64,000 nt of DNA from Phascolomyces articulosus (GCA_025677815.1 JAIXMP010000002.1:2046001-2110000), one strand, 5' to 3'. Positions 47,179-59,990 are shown, counted from the first letter of the stretch. The notes: generated by a model not told the origin, from the letters alone. Translations and numbers: made by a program.

Positions 47179-49034
47179 ATGAAATTCGAAGACTTGCCAC
47201 TCGATATTCTTATTGATAATATTTTATATGATCTCGATACACAATCCTTAGTGCGACTCAGTGGCACTTGTAACACGTTTCGTCGGCTTATTGATGACGA
47301 ATTACTTTGGAAACATCGCGTATTGACCGATTATAATTTACCATTGGATGCCTCATTTCGTCATACTGGATGGAAACGATTATATTTAAAACTTGAAGAT
47401 TCAGTGGTGTATACATGGGGTGAAAATATGGATGGGAGATTGGGTCACCCATGTGAAGCAAGACCCGTAAGAGGTCGTATCAGAGGAGGTGCTAGGTATG
47501 AATATATATCTTCCTTTTTTTTTTTGTAACAAAAGAAAAACGATAGGATGGTTAGAAACATTTTCTCAAACCAAAAAAAAAAAAGGGACGTGTATGATCT
47601 AATTGGGCAACATGGTAGAGTGGCTCGAAGGGATGATCGTTTTGCATCACCCCAAGAACTTGTCTCATTACGTGGAAAGGGTATTGTCGATATTGTATCT
47701 TCTGGATGGGGATTTCATGCATTGGATCGTCATGGTCGCGTTTGGTTATGGGGCAGAGTAAGTTACTTCTCTTCTTGCAAGAATAATAATAATAATCATA
47801 AATTTGACATTCTTTGTTATATTGATTTCATGCGGGGTGGATTTATTTTAGATGTTGGATGGATACGGTGGCCAAATTCTTGGTCAACGACCCGTACCAG
47901 AACCTACCCAAGTTCAAGTGCCAAGTAAAATTCAAGCTATTTCATGTGGTCGTTCGCATGCGATTGCCCTTGGCAGTGATGCAAGTGTATGGCATTGGAA
48001 TAATTATCAAATAGTGCAACGTATACTTATAGAAGGAGATCCCACCATTGTACAAGTAGCTGCTAATTGGGGATATTCTTCCTTAATAACTAGTCAAGGC
48101 AAATTGGTCCGAGTGGATATTCCTCCTATATCAACGAATCCGGAAGAATCTTTACCGGATTTGGTGATTCCTGCCACATCGGGTGTAACATTACAAAGTA
48201 TAGAAGCGAATGCCAAGAATAATTCCGTTCCTTTGAAACCCATTGAAAAGGGTGATAAAATTGTACAGGTAAAAAAAAAGATGGGGAGAGAGAGGGGGGT
48301 GGATGGGAATAGATAATCTATATATATATATATATATATATATGATTGAATATGATACTAACGTCCATGATCATTAGATTGCAGGACTTGAGAAATGTAC
48401 CTTGGCATTAACTCGTTATGGACGTATATTTAAAATCTGGACTGAACTTGCGGATCCTTTGATGCTTGTCCCAGCTACTTTGACAACAGAATTAACTAAA
48501 TATGGTGCAACAGAACCTGAAATAAATGATCGAGATGCAACTGGAAATAATAAAAAAATGCATCGTTTCGTTTCGTCTCAATTTCGAAATTTTGCTGTTT
48601 ATACTGCCAGTGGTAGTGTTTTACTTGGTCATCAAGATGAAACAACAGCAGAATCTGAACCTGAAGTATTGGAACAATTACAACATGATATTTGTAAAGT
48701 AACTTTTGGCGAGTAAGTCTTTATTTCTCTCTCTCCCTCTTTTTTTTTTTTTTGACGTGTGTGTGTGTATCTATAAAATGATGGATCTAGTAAACAAATT
48801 TTTCTTACACATTGAAATTTATTGTATAGTTATCATTGTGGAGCATTGACAAATCAAGGTCGTCTTTTGACATGGGGTGCCAATAGTAATGGTGCTATAG
48901 GAGATGGTACTATGAGTATGTTTGCAGAACGTAAAAATATACCTGAAGAAATTACTACATTAAGAAATATGTTTGTTTTTGCGATTGGATTTGGTGGTTG
49001 GCAAAGTAGTGCTTTAGCTATTCCTCGTGATTAA
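47179..49034 (+). CDS. F-box protein with RCC1-type repeats (Saf1-like SCF substrate adaptor)
   Basis: Five exons: join(47179..47495,47547..47757,47852..48268,48378..48712,48830..49034), 494 aa. Exon 2 may instead start at 47556, since both acceptors keep the frame. The F-box is at aa 1-45 (MKFEDLPLDILIDNILYDLD, LWKHR). RCC1 repeats follow: VYTWGENMDGRLGHP, VWLWGRMLDGYGGQILG, AISCGRSHAIALGSDASVW, FAVYTASGSVLLG and the final CGALTNQGRLLTWGANSNGAIGDG. Such proteins join Skp1-Cul1 ubiquitin ligases through the F-box and use the propeller to choose substrates. The fusion matches yeast Saf1 in architecture, but orthology is not proven. Confidence 0.88.
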
Positions 49035-51357
49035 TCAAATAAAAAAAGATAATGTATAAATATTCTTTTGATAAATGTCTATTTTATTTTATTTTAAAAA
49101 GAAATATGTACATTATATATAAAGAAGATAGATAATACAATGAAAATGGTTTGTTTGATTTAACATCTCCTCTGAACACAGCGGTCAGTATGACATGTTT
49201 GTTCGAGACAAACCAATTAGGGTATACGGAAGGGAAAAAAAATACTATTGGGATACAGGGAAAAGATCATAGATGGTACATAGGAGAAATTGCTTGCAAT
49301 GTATTATGAGGTTCAAATTCGGGTTATAAGTACATTTTAGTTACGTAGTGAAATGGAGGAAAGGATTTTTTTTAGAGGATTTATACATAGCCCTTGTGTT
49401 TTTTTAATCAATTATAGTCAAACAAATCGTAATCCAGCTTTGGCAAGCCAATTTTTTGCTAGAAAAGTTCCGGCTATTCGATTCAAATATTTTAGGCAAT
49501 GCCTGTATGCATCAATTTTGGTGCAACTTAAAAAAGCCAATTTTGTTTTTTCAGGAAGTAAAAGTGTTGAGCATTGCTCGTCGTTAATATTATTTGGACA
49601 AAGTATGTCAAAGGTTTTCAACATTTATTGATACCAGCATTTTTTATATATTTCACCCATCATTGATGATTTGGCAAAAAACTGCATCATTGCTAAGTTT
49701 CAACAAGGAAATAGTTGATCCTACTATTCAAAAATGGTTGACAAAGCAGCAGTAACAACTACATTAAGCAAAACATACAAAATAGAATTAGTCGAGGAAT
49801 AAATGTTGGGGTTTTTCTCTAACGGTTGTAACTTTAGACCGTGAGTAAAAATAATAATAGATGAAGACCTTTTTGTCATAAGGTTTTAATGAACCGGGTT
49901 TATACACCTTTATGTTATAGCCCAAGTCAAGCTTCCATTTTGGATGTACTATAAATATAACAAAAGCTGGGATACCTGTTTTACGAAGGAGAAGCTACAC
50001 AAAACCAAAGATGCAGGTGAATATGTGTTTGTACCAATTAATGGTTCGATTGCAAAGGACAAACCGGATGAATTGGACCATTTAAAGTAGTACGCTAAAT
50101 GCAGATGTGTGTGTATGTTTTTGTAGATGTATAGAAAAGAGAAAATCCAGTCGTGCTAATGCAGCACAAGTCAACAGTAAACGAAATATACAGCTGTAGA
50201 AAAAATTCATTGCAAAGTGATTGAGCGGTCGCATAGATGCATATTTATATATTAGTAGAGTAAAGGAACTCAGCTGCATGAAAGTAGGATCGACGTTTGA
50301 TTAAGGATTACTGTATCAAAAGGCCGTTAGTTATGAAGGATATGATGCTTGAAACTTTGGAAAGATCATTTATTCTACTTAGTCATGTAGATATTGTTGG
50401 ATACGTGATTATTGGTAAGGAATAGAAACAAATAAAAAGAGTGATCAAGTATTGGTACTTTTGCTAAGTTGATACTAAAGTTATTTTACTAGGAGGACAA
50501 ATCTTGATATTCGACATGGATTCGCCAATGGATTATATGGTATGGATAAGACATGAATCCAATTAATTATCCAACTTGTACCAATGATTATGTTGCATGA
50601 ATTGGTCCATTTATTGAATTGGATGTGGTGGTAAAAACAAAAATAAAAGCCACCACTTTGAAAATGTATCACAAAATCAAGAGTACCGAATGATGGGTCA
50701 TTTGTTTTGACACCAAACCAATATACGACAATATACATATCAACAAAATCCATCACCACAGAAAAAACCACAACAACACCAATTTCAACAGAAGTTGAAT
50801 CATCAGCTAGTGCATCAAAGCAAGCAAGAATCATATAAATAGAAAAGTTTCTTTTTTTTGTGTTTCTGATTATTATACTGATTCAACACGAATTACACTG
50901 TTTCAACAAGCAAAAATATTGTATATTGGGGTTTTTTTTATGCATTTATAAAGTGAGAAAATGTAAAATATATAGTTGTAAATTTGTATAGTGGTTCAAT
51001 GGAAAAAGCAAGGGGTGAAAAGTGGCAAATATCTTTAAAAATATGAGGTGTGTGGAGGGAAAATCTTGTTGAGGGATGATGATGATAGATGAGGGGAAGA
51101 AAAAAAAAGAAATAAAAAAGCATATATTTTTTGTAAGGTTTTTTTTTTTTTTTTTTTTTTTTACTTTTTTATTATTATTACGATGATTTTTTTTTCTTGT
51201 ACTAAAACAACATGAAAAAAAAGAAGGGAATTTCTTTTTTTTTTTCGAGGGATGGAAGAAAAGGGAAGAAGAGGAGAGAAATGTAAAATAGTTATGTGGG
51301 GTTTTTTTTAATAATCATATTTGAAAAGAAAGCAGAGGGAGAGAGAGAACAAGCATG
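49035..51357. other. Intergenic gap with coding-like remnants
   Basis: At 49353-49800 (+) one frame reads NRNPALASQFFARKVPAIRF and continues past stops at 49629 and about 49712 with protein-like sequence (IIDDLAKNCIIAKFQQG). At 49950-50090 (+) another reads YNKSWDTCFTKEKLHKTK, then VPINGSIAKDKPDELDHL. At 50710-50840 there is a Thr/Ser-rich frame. These look like remnants of decayed genes of unknown family. The right end is the NAP1 3' side, with a long poly-T tract at about 51139-51162. Confidence 0.35.
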
Positions 51358-51868
51358 TTACGATTGTTTGCATTCTGGAGCATTTTCACCCTTGGCCGTT
51401 TGCTATATGATATTTATCATCATTGCATTAGTTAGTCCAATTTACGCATAGGAGCCAATATTGGATTCACATTCTGTTAGCTACATTACCTTTCCATCGT
51501 CATCATCATCGTCGTCGTCGTCATCATCATCACTTTCATCTTCCTCATCATCGTCATCTTCTTCATAAAAGTCATCCTATATAATTTGAAAGTATGAAAC
51601 ATGTCAACTATCATAAGCCAAAACTAATTCCCCTTTTACCAGAACTTGGATGATCCTGACTCCTTCCTACTCCTCCCAATGGATCCTATATACACTCCTT
51701 AATTACCTCGAATTCATCTTCGGCAGCGAAATCTTCATACTCTAATGCCTTTCCAGTAAAATAATCGACGGCATGAGGAATAATCTTGTCCTTAAATTCC
51801 TCGCCTAGTTAAAATGAATCATCATCAAATAAGTACATATTTTTATAAAAAATCGTTGTCATTATAGT

Positions 51869-51907
<39 letters not shown>

Positions 51908-53518
51908 AGTTTCATAATCCACTTCCAATTTAGCATCCAAACCTTCTGCTTCTTCTTCATCAAGTTCTGTATTATCATCAGGGAAAGATGGGGGATGGAA
52001 GAAGGAGAAAAATGTATCGGCAGGAACAGTGCGTTTGACAACACGGGTCTTGTTGGTACCTATACAAACAAATGGTGTTGTTGTTTTATATATATAAGTA
52101 AATGGATTTGTTGTTATAGTTGGAAAAAAGTGGAAGGGGAAGAGAGGAGGGAGAGAGAGAGGGGGAAAGGAATATATATATATATATATATAAAACCAGT
52201 TTTTTTTTCGAGTTTTATTTTACCTTTGTGGCGTTGCTTCTTGGTCTCGACCTTAACGGTCAAATCCTTATCTTCCTTCCAATGAATATCACAGCCTTCG
52301 GCATGATCATAAACATAATCACCACCATAAGCATGTTCTTGATAATAATAAGTCTTGGTCAACGTTTTATCACTGAAATGTTCATTTTCAGCAAAATCAA
52401 AATGAAGTTTAAAACCAGGTTTGTCCATATACGACATGCGAATATCCACCAAATGTTTTAATACCAATTCATCTTGTTCGGTAATGGTTTCCGAGATTTG
52501 AGGATGATTCTTTAATGCCGTCAACCAGAATTCAGGGATACCCACCATGGACTCCTTGTCATCCTCTTCTTTACCAGCCGATGAACTTCCTTCCTCTTGT
52601 TTCTTTTCTTCTTGTTGTTCTTCCTCTCCTTCTTGATCTACTTTTTCACCCAATTTGACTTCTTCCTCGGTAGGTTCATAACCACCCGTAATAATTTCGG
52701 TACGTTTGGTGTAAAGAGGTGTATACAATTCAAGATATTTCTTTTCCAATGCCAATACTTCTTCTTGAAACTTGCCTTCCAATTCAGCATGTTTTGCTTG
52801 GAAATGTTGTAAACCATGAATTCGACGTTTCACATGGGTAGGTAAAGAATCAATATAACCCGATCGACGACCCACAAGACTACCCAATTTTCCTTGAAGC
52901 ATGCTGATTAAGGCAGGGTTACTGGTAAATGCTCCTGTCAAGTTAGATGCATCAGCTGTGTTACTGTTCGGATCACCTACAGTAGTAATAATATAGATAT
53001 ATATAATTATCCATCAAGATATTAAAAAAAAGAATGGGGTTAATAAAATGAAAATAGTGACGATTGGTTGTGTTTTTTCTTTTTTTTTTAGGTTTATAGA
53101 AGAACGTTGTCTATTGGTGTATGTGTGAGGCGGGAAGAAGGAAAAATATACGCGTAATAATAATAAAAATAAAAATTAACCTTTGGATTCTAGTGTTGTG
53201 GCATCTTCAGAAATACTTGATATAGTTGGACGATAATTCGAAGTAATAGGTGCAGGATTAATAGGTGTATTTTGTGGTGTTGGTGCGGTTAATTCTTGTT
53301 TTCTACTACTATTAATGTCGAGACGAGAAGCTATATATATATAAATGAAGACAATGTTTAGAAAAAAAAATGATTGTCTTATTCAATGCATAAAAAGAAA
53401 AAAGGATGGTTCAATCTTGATAATAGATGGATATAAAAAGAGAGAGAGAGAGGAAGGGTATTCCATAAAGATATTTTTTTAAAATAATATAAAACTTACT
53501 TGGTTGTTTATTATCCAT
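51358..53518 (-). CDS. NAP1: Nucleosome assembly protein 1 (histone H2A-H2B chaperone)
   Basis: Seven exons: complement(join(51358..51402,51490..51576,51707..51804,51907..52059,52224..52976,53181..53330,53500..53518)), 434 aa. The N-terminus is disordered. The NAP domain starts near aa 60 (NPALISMLQGKLGSLVGRRS) and includes the long helix VKRRIHGLQHFQAKHAELEG, the hallmark GIPEFWLTALKNHPQISETI, KLHFDFAENEHFSD, GCDIHWKEDKDLTVKVE and TFFSFFHPPSFPDD. An acidic tail rich in Asp and Glu follows. The last exon, found from a TAG acceptor at 51403, adds ENAPECKQS, a CaaX-type end (CKQS) known in NAP1 proteins as a farnesylation site. It carries histones H2A-H2B between cytoplasm and nucleus. Confidence 0.95.
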
Positions 53519-54199
53519 GATTATAAAAATGAGATTGGAAAAGGTTTTTTTCTTTTGATGGAGAAAAAAAAAAGTGGCCTATGCGTATATATACGGAGTC
53601 TGCAGGAAAAAAGAAAAAGAAGCTCAAAAAAAAAAAGAACTGAGTGGAAGGATATAGTTAGAACTCAACGAATGGGTTGGGTTCGGCTGTTAATTATTTA
53701 CTATATATATCTTCCATAGTTATTCTTTTACTAGATTCTATTCAAAGAAACTTAATATTCAAGCCTAATCTTTCTAATTAAATTAAAGTAGTTGTAGTAA
53801 TATATTTGTATCCTAAACAATACACCGTTCCACTTGTTACTGTCCATGCTGAGGTTCTATATACTATTTTAAATGGATAAAAAAAAGAAGGTGATGGCAT
53901 TAAGCAACATATAAGAACAAATACTCCGCAACTTATTCTTTATATAATATATTTAAAATTAAATAAATCAAATGCAAGCATGTTTCCTTATCTTCTCTTT
54001 CATATAATGATAACATACCCACTCAGACAAGAAGCTAGCTAACGTAAAAAAAATTGTGGGACGGAGTAATAATTATTTCAACTTTTGTATGAATGGGTGG
54101 GTGGGTGGTTATGTTCTACATAATAGTTATATATATATATATATATCAACCACATTCTTTTCAATTTTTCCTTCTTTTGCCACTTCACAATTAGCTAGA
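53519..54199. other. Intergenic: NAP1 promoter
   Basis: Upstream DNA of NAP1, with AT repeats near 54128-54146. No gene is supported. Confidence 0.4.
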
Positions 54200-55160
54200 C
54201 CATATATTTTAATGATATTATTATTTTTTTCATTGTTAATAGATCCAAGGACTGCGTGTAAATCCACCTTAAATGTACCACGTTCCTCGTTTCCTTGAAG
54301 ACACGCTACCGCCTTTTGCATCCCCGTTTTTTGCAGACCCCACTTTTTTCAAAGAAAACCGCCCAGAAAATATAGTAAATCGTATTCGGATTTTGCGTAT
54401 CCTCACTTTTTGCAGGTTTTTTTTGAGAAAAAGCGCAACTGCAAAAAGTTGGGGGGGGGGTCTACAGTATACTTCTTTGATTGTATTATCCACAATCATT
54501 TCATAATTTATTATATAATGTTGCTTGATATAAAAAGATGCCCATGTTCTATATATATACCTCTCTTACAATATGTTCCAATACTTCTGAAACCTCATTG
54601 ACAACAGGAAAAGATTCCAACCGTCCCTTGTTTTTTGAAACGTATCGATCCCAACGACGTTTACTTATTTCCTCTACAAATTCATCATATTCATGAGCAA
54701 TATTGATAATAGAGTTCATGGAAAGACTATATATATAATGGTCAAAATGATGATATTGGAAGATAAGAAGTCTGATTTTTATATGTAATTCTATTCATGA
54801 CAAAAAAAAAGACTTACAAAGGGAGCAGTGATATACATTGGAAGAACTTGCAATATATATTCCCAAGTACAACACATTACTAACTACAAAACAGAATCAT
54901 GCCTTAGAAGCAATCAAAGCTTCACACTTGTTTTTTTGTCCTTGTTTACTCACTCTCTTAACTTTTTACTTCCATCACGATTTCTTTTTTTTTTTTTTGA
55001 AAGGTTTATGGTTGTTTCACCAGAAGTAGTAGCTAATGATTCTAATTCTCCAGTGACCAATTCAAGTTCTCTTCTTCTTTTTAAACTTAAAACAATTTGA
55101 AGTATCTTTTCTTCTGTATATCGAGCTTCAATTAAATCATTGAGCTGATTGTCTGACGTA
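54200..55160 (-). pseudogene. Unresolved multi-exon gene or pseudogene, family unknown
   Basis: Coding-like blocks lie in order on the minus strand. At about 55160-55010: LNDLIEARYTEEKILQIVL, then RRRELELVTGELESLA. At about 54898-54830, between a TTGTAG acceptor and a GTAAGT donor: WEYILQVLPMYITAPF. At 54561-54726: IINIAHEYDEFVEEISKRRW and ESFPVVNEVSEVLEHIV. At about 54290-54150: ERGTFKVDLHAVLGSINNEK and IIKIYGLANCEVAKEGKIEK. The phases of adjacent blocks do not all agree, and an inverted-repeat element sits between the last two, so the gene may be broken. No domain was recognised. Confidence 0.35.
54333..54465. mobile_element. Possible MITE-like element
   Basis: GCAGACCCCACTTTTTT at 54333 and, inverted, GTAGACCCCCCCCCAACTTT at 54465 form imperfect ends of about 18 bp around 100 bp of non-coding DNA that contains further CTTTTTGCAG words. 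It lies between two coding-like blocks of the gene around it. The G/C run makes the alignment uncertain. Confidence 0.3.
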
Positions 55161-55200
55161 AATATAAAAAAAACTTTGGTGTCAAAAACGCGAATCAAAT

Positions 55201-56390
55201 ATTTATAGTAGTTTCATAGAGTGAACATAGAGAGCGTACATTATTATGGGTTCAGAGCAATTCTTTTTCACAATGTGTGTAAATGTATTTGATCAGAATG
55301 TATTTGTATAAAAGAAAACAATCGTAAAACGCAAAGAGTATTTTTCATGCAAAAGCTGTTTTTTTTTTTTTTTTGCTAAGATAAAAAAGAAATTTGGTAG
55401 AATTGATCAACCTGTTGCTTTGCTTGGAACACATAGTGTTTTCTCAATATATTAAAAACCAAGAATGCTAGTATATCGATGAGTCAATCAGAATAATATT
55501 TAAACTGTTCTTCTTTTTAGTATTCTGTCAAGCACTGGGAGAAAAATATAGTAACGGTTAAAAGCGTCGCATAGTAATAAAGATTGATGGGAAAAATGAA
55601 CTTATAAATGGTTGGTACTAGATCATATCATTCATATGATGAGAAGTCAATAATACATTAAGCAGGAAAATGTTCCAATATTATAGGAAGGTCACCAGAT
55701 AATGATGATACGGGAATTCTGACATTTGCGACATAACAGATTAAGTTTTCTTTAAACGAATACGTATAAAGTTATAATATAAACATCAAAGATTTTGGTT
55801 GAGCAAACAGAACTGGCCTTTCTAGTCCCATCCATCCCATGTGGCCATCGTTTATTTCATCATCATCACCAGCATCCTAAACAAGATACGTATGAAGTTT
55901 AAATAAACATCAAAGTCCCATGAAACAAAATTTATATCTATTATTATCTGTTTCGATCACACCAATCTAAATAATATCTGACCTTCAACAGTGTTGTCTA
56001 TCGTTCTTTTTTAGATGGCGTAAATTACTTTTAAAATAACCACCATTGTCATTGTGAACAAAAAAAAAGTTATTATAAATTCAACTGCTTTTTTTTTTCT
56101 ATTACAAAATGATTATGTTGTTTGCTCCTATAATAAAAGCCGGAAAACACACCATCTGAAATCCATACTTTGGTTCCGATAAAGCTGTTATTGTTATTTC
56201 ATCATTTGGTACATAGAGTTGCGGACAAAAATGTGTGACAAAATTTTGCTTGAGAAAAGTCTCTCTTAACAAAATTCAAGCATAATGTAAAATGTGATTT
56301 ATGAGATATAATTTTTAAACTCGTCAGAACGCGTACATTCGAGTGGTACCTTTTTCGTAATATGCCAACACCACAAAATTTAACACTCTA
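55201..56390. other. Intergenic gap
   Basis: AT-rich with poly-T tracts. No gene or clear site is seen. Confidence 0.35.
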
Positions 56391-58075
56391 AAAGCCAATT
56401 AAGTAATTATCACTGGATCACTTTAAAGCTAGTTCATCACACATTACAAGAGGAAATTACATCTGGAAGATATAGTACAACTCTCGGAGCTCACAAGCTA
56501 CATGCCAAGTTCACTGGTGTTTCAGAAACGACGACAGGCAAAGTCATTCAGTTATACAATGACGATAAAGACGTCGAAATGACATCAATACTTGGTCGCC
56601 CTTAATTGACTTTTACAAAGGAACAATGCCATCTCATTCGAGATTTCATTGGTGAACGCAACCCAAAAGGTAAACCAACTTTTGCAAAACACAATTTGCT
56701 CCAGATTACCATGACTATCATGGCAATTTTAATGTAGAGATCTTAAAAAATCTTTTATTGGCAACAATATCAGAGTAGTACACAAGGTAGACAAAGTGGA
56801 TATCTATGTAGGCAAAATTCGACTTCAAGTAATATTTGATATTGGATTTGATTTTTACAATTCTTCAAGCACTACTCCTCTAACTGGTTTATGGCATGCT
56901 ACTGGGCCTGGTTCTTCTTTTGGTGGTCATACCGAATTCCTCAAAAAGTTTTTGGGGGAAAATCCCATTTTTCCTTCAAACTTCCGGTTAGATCAGTTTG
57001 CAAACTTCAAGACAATCTCTGGTTTCCAATATACTACTACCAATGCTTCAAGAAGCATTATTCCTGGTCTTGTTAAGCTTGTAGTATATAATAAAATCAA
57101 GCAGCCATTTTATAACCGTTATAATACCAATTTCCGGTTTGGCAAGGATCTTAATGTGGATTCTTTATTTAAAAATAATTCTACTTATGCAAGGTATAAG
57201 GTAATATTTTTTTACTTCTTTTTAAATTATATTTTTTTTAATTTATTTTATTTTTTATATAATAGTCCTTTGTCAAATCTACCTGTAATCTCTTGGAGTC
57301 TCAACCTTATGGTACTAGGTTGGAAATTCGCTGTACGGCTGACCAAGTAATAGCCAATCTGGCTGACATTGAAGAATTAGTAGGGTAAATATTAATTATA
57401 ATTTTTTTAAAGTAATAAACTTTTTCTAATAATATTTAATTTTTTTAGGGAATGTGCTGCATTCATTTACTGGGAAGAAACAAAGATCATAGCATCATTT
57501 TGGAAGCTGTATCAAGATACAATTGATGCAACAGCTGCCCAATTTTTATTAAATCAAGGAAATTCACTTTATTTACCAAATAGATTAAGTGTCTTTCCTA
57601 TTTTGGCTTTCCTTGGATCCTCTTTATTCTCCAGGCCACCATCTCATTATATGTGGAAAAATACCCAAGAATTAATATCATCATCGGCTTGCCTTACCTC
57701 TGGCTTGATCTTATTACCTGACTGATGGGGCTCTTTCACAACTGGTGACCTCTATATAACACGTCCATTTTCCATGGATTATTTGCGTACTGTTTTTCGT
57801 CCAACTGTATGGGTTAAAATTGAGGAAAAGTTTAGGGGATTACATTCCTTTTTATCATTACTCAATCAACCCATATACCGAATCTCTGGTTCACCTTCTG
57901 GTCCCTTGGTTGCTCCAAATACTACTTATTACCTGGTCTTAATAGTAGTTCAAGTGATGATTTTACATTAAAAAGAATTATAATTGACATTAGTCAATAT
58001 TCTTTCTCCAGCACTGTTATTATTACTGAATTAGTAGAAAAACTTGCTTCGGTGGATTGAAGTGGTTATAAAATT
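56391..58075 (+). pseudogene. Decayed spliced gene of unknown family
   Basis: From 56796 three exons join in phase: 56796..57200, about 57267..57386 and about 57450..57724 (GTAATA and GTAAAT donors, TAATAG and TTTTAG acceptors). They give about 265 aa with blocks such as GLWHATGPGSSFGGHTEFLK, YGTRLEIRCTADQVIANLAD and ECAAFIYWEETKIIASFWKL. TGA at 57722-57724 stops the frame. It is then open again for 82 codons in the same frame (GDLYITRPFSMDYLRTVF, RISGSPSGPLVAPN), followed by a shifted frame (FTLKRIIIDISQYSFSST). Upstream, 56410-56700 also reads like coding sequence broken by a stop. This is a recently decayed gene; no known domain was recognised. Confidence 0.5.
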
Positions 58076-58199
58076 TTCTTTAAAAGATTAAAATGGTAAT
58101 TTCAGGGGCCAATTCGTCAAGTTAAAAACTTTCTTTCTCACAAATAATCATTTTGCCACACCCTCGAAATTAGTATGTATTAGATATTATATTTATCAT

Positions 58200-58600
58200 A
58201 ACCAAAGAAGTGCCCATTTATTAACTGAATCAATAAAGTTATTATATCTTTAGGAAAATAAGTCACAACTACATCAGGTTTTAATCAAGCATCTTTTTTT
58301 TTATTTTCAATAGAACTTATTCAAACGTATATTACTGAAGCCGATCAGCCAAGTTTGTCTTATTTCGTTGAAGTGAATTATGATTTTATTATGAATAACA
58401 CTCCCGAAAATGTTTCTTTTGCAGCCTACTGGCCTTATTGCCCTTAAGAAAATGCGAGGGCTTTGAAAAAAAAAACTTTAGTACTCTTCTATATTCCCAC
58501 AATACTGTTTTTTTTGGATGGTGTATTTGGCACTTACGCATCAGGGAAAAGACACAAAAGTCAACTGGAAGATCATACAAGATAAAGCCGAAGGTAACTT
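58200..58600 (+). pseudogene. Short coding-like remnant
   Basis: A frame at about 58310-58446 reads IELIQTYITEADQPSLSYFV and ends in a stop. It follows the decayed gene at 56.4-58.1 kb and may be a further piece of it or of a related copy. Not recognised. Confidence 0.25.
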
Positions 58601-58759
58601 TTTTTCATGAGTTGTAATTTTTGTTCAGTTATTAACAATCATTATATAGAAGTCGGAATATGTGCTATCCCTTTCGATTCTTTTTAAAAGACAGGAGCAC
58701 TCTTCCCTCTTCATTGACTTGTCCCAGTGATAATTTCTCTTCATCAACGGTATCTGACA

Positions 58760-59990
58760 ACAAGACATCAAACGCTTCTTCTACAACCTGTAATGGTTCG
58801 CGTTCTTCAATAAGTCTTTTCAATAAATAATTGAAATAAAGTGATTTTGCTATATCTATTATCATTGAAATGCATGTTTACTCATTATTATTACTGTTAT
58901 ACCACAGAGCTCAAAAGAGGATCGTGCGAAATGACCAAGGAGATGCTATATGAATATAAGCAAGCGTTTGAACAGTCAGACGATAAATACAAATGGGATC
59001 TTGGTGCTGGTGTCTACGTAGAAAATTTAATGTATCAATTTGGGGCAGCTTGTAGTCATGAACAGTAAGTATATTCCTGTTTTCCATACCTATAGACTTG
59101 GATATGGGGTAGGGAGAGTTTCTTACTGATTGGGATAATATAACGTTTATAGTTATGCCATTCGTTTATTCTTGATTCAGAAGATCCTGTTTATGAAACA
59201 GTATTTACTGAAGCACAACTAGAGATAATCAGAGATATACCCAATGGCTCTTTGGAAAACTGCAACATAGGTTGTAAAAACTTAATCGACACCATCACCG
59301 AAGGTATCAACGGTTTTAAAAACGAAAGAAAAGCGACAACATCAACATACTTGCCATCTTTTAAGGATAAAGAAGATTTGATTGATCATGTTTTTAATAC
59401 AATTACAGACAAAAAAACGAAGAATCCAGGAACAAATGACAATGAATATTGGATCCAAAAGACCATACTAGAATACATTGATATGTTACGATGGAAGATT
59501 CTAGTATGGGTAAAAAAACGGATCAGAGATGGATTTTGTTGGTTGCGTGTGGGTTGAATTAAATAAAGTGTTCGACGATTGCAACTAAACGGTAATTTTC
59601 TTTACTCTTCTTTCAAAACGTGTCAAGAGATCTCTCATTAGTATATTTATTCATTCTACATTCAATATATGCTTAGGGACAATTCGTCCGTATCTATTGA
59701 TTTTATTGATAACAAAGATCGAGGAGTAGCAGGATCAGCTCATCTTTTCCAAGATACCCACTATCTGCCCTGACCTTGTGCTCTTTAGAGATGGTGTTGA
59801 ATACAGTGTTGGAGAAGGTGGCAAAGTTGACGACAACTAGCAAAAGAGAAATCGTGGAAGCTGGTTTACACTACCTGAAGATAATGAAAAAGCATGCTAC
59901 TCCACACTGGATCCAAATGCAATAATGATAAAGGTGTATACTGATCGTTACGTACGATATCCTCGTGCCAGTTTAATAAGGTATCATGTT
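58760..59990 (+). pseudogene. Tandem unit 1: degraded gene of an unknown family
   Basis: Coding-like blocks follow each other across apparent introns: YEYKQAFEQSDDKYKWDLGA (about 58957-59065), then from about 59170 LENCNIGCKNLIDTITEGI, DKEDLIDHVFNTITDKKTKN and EYWIQKTILEYIDMLRW. After a stop at about 59557 come SVSIDFIDNKDRGVAGSAH (about 59690) and later pieces. Frames are broken and no full product is possible as read. The pattern suits a multicopy fungal gene family. The same order of short sequence words recurs about 1.5-1.7 kb downstream. Confidence 0.4.

Noticed and set aside
50481..50834. Minus-strand frame of 117 codons
   Set aside because: No recognisable family; part of it is the antisense of a Thr/Ser-rich remnant and no splice pattern supports it.
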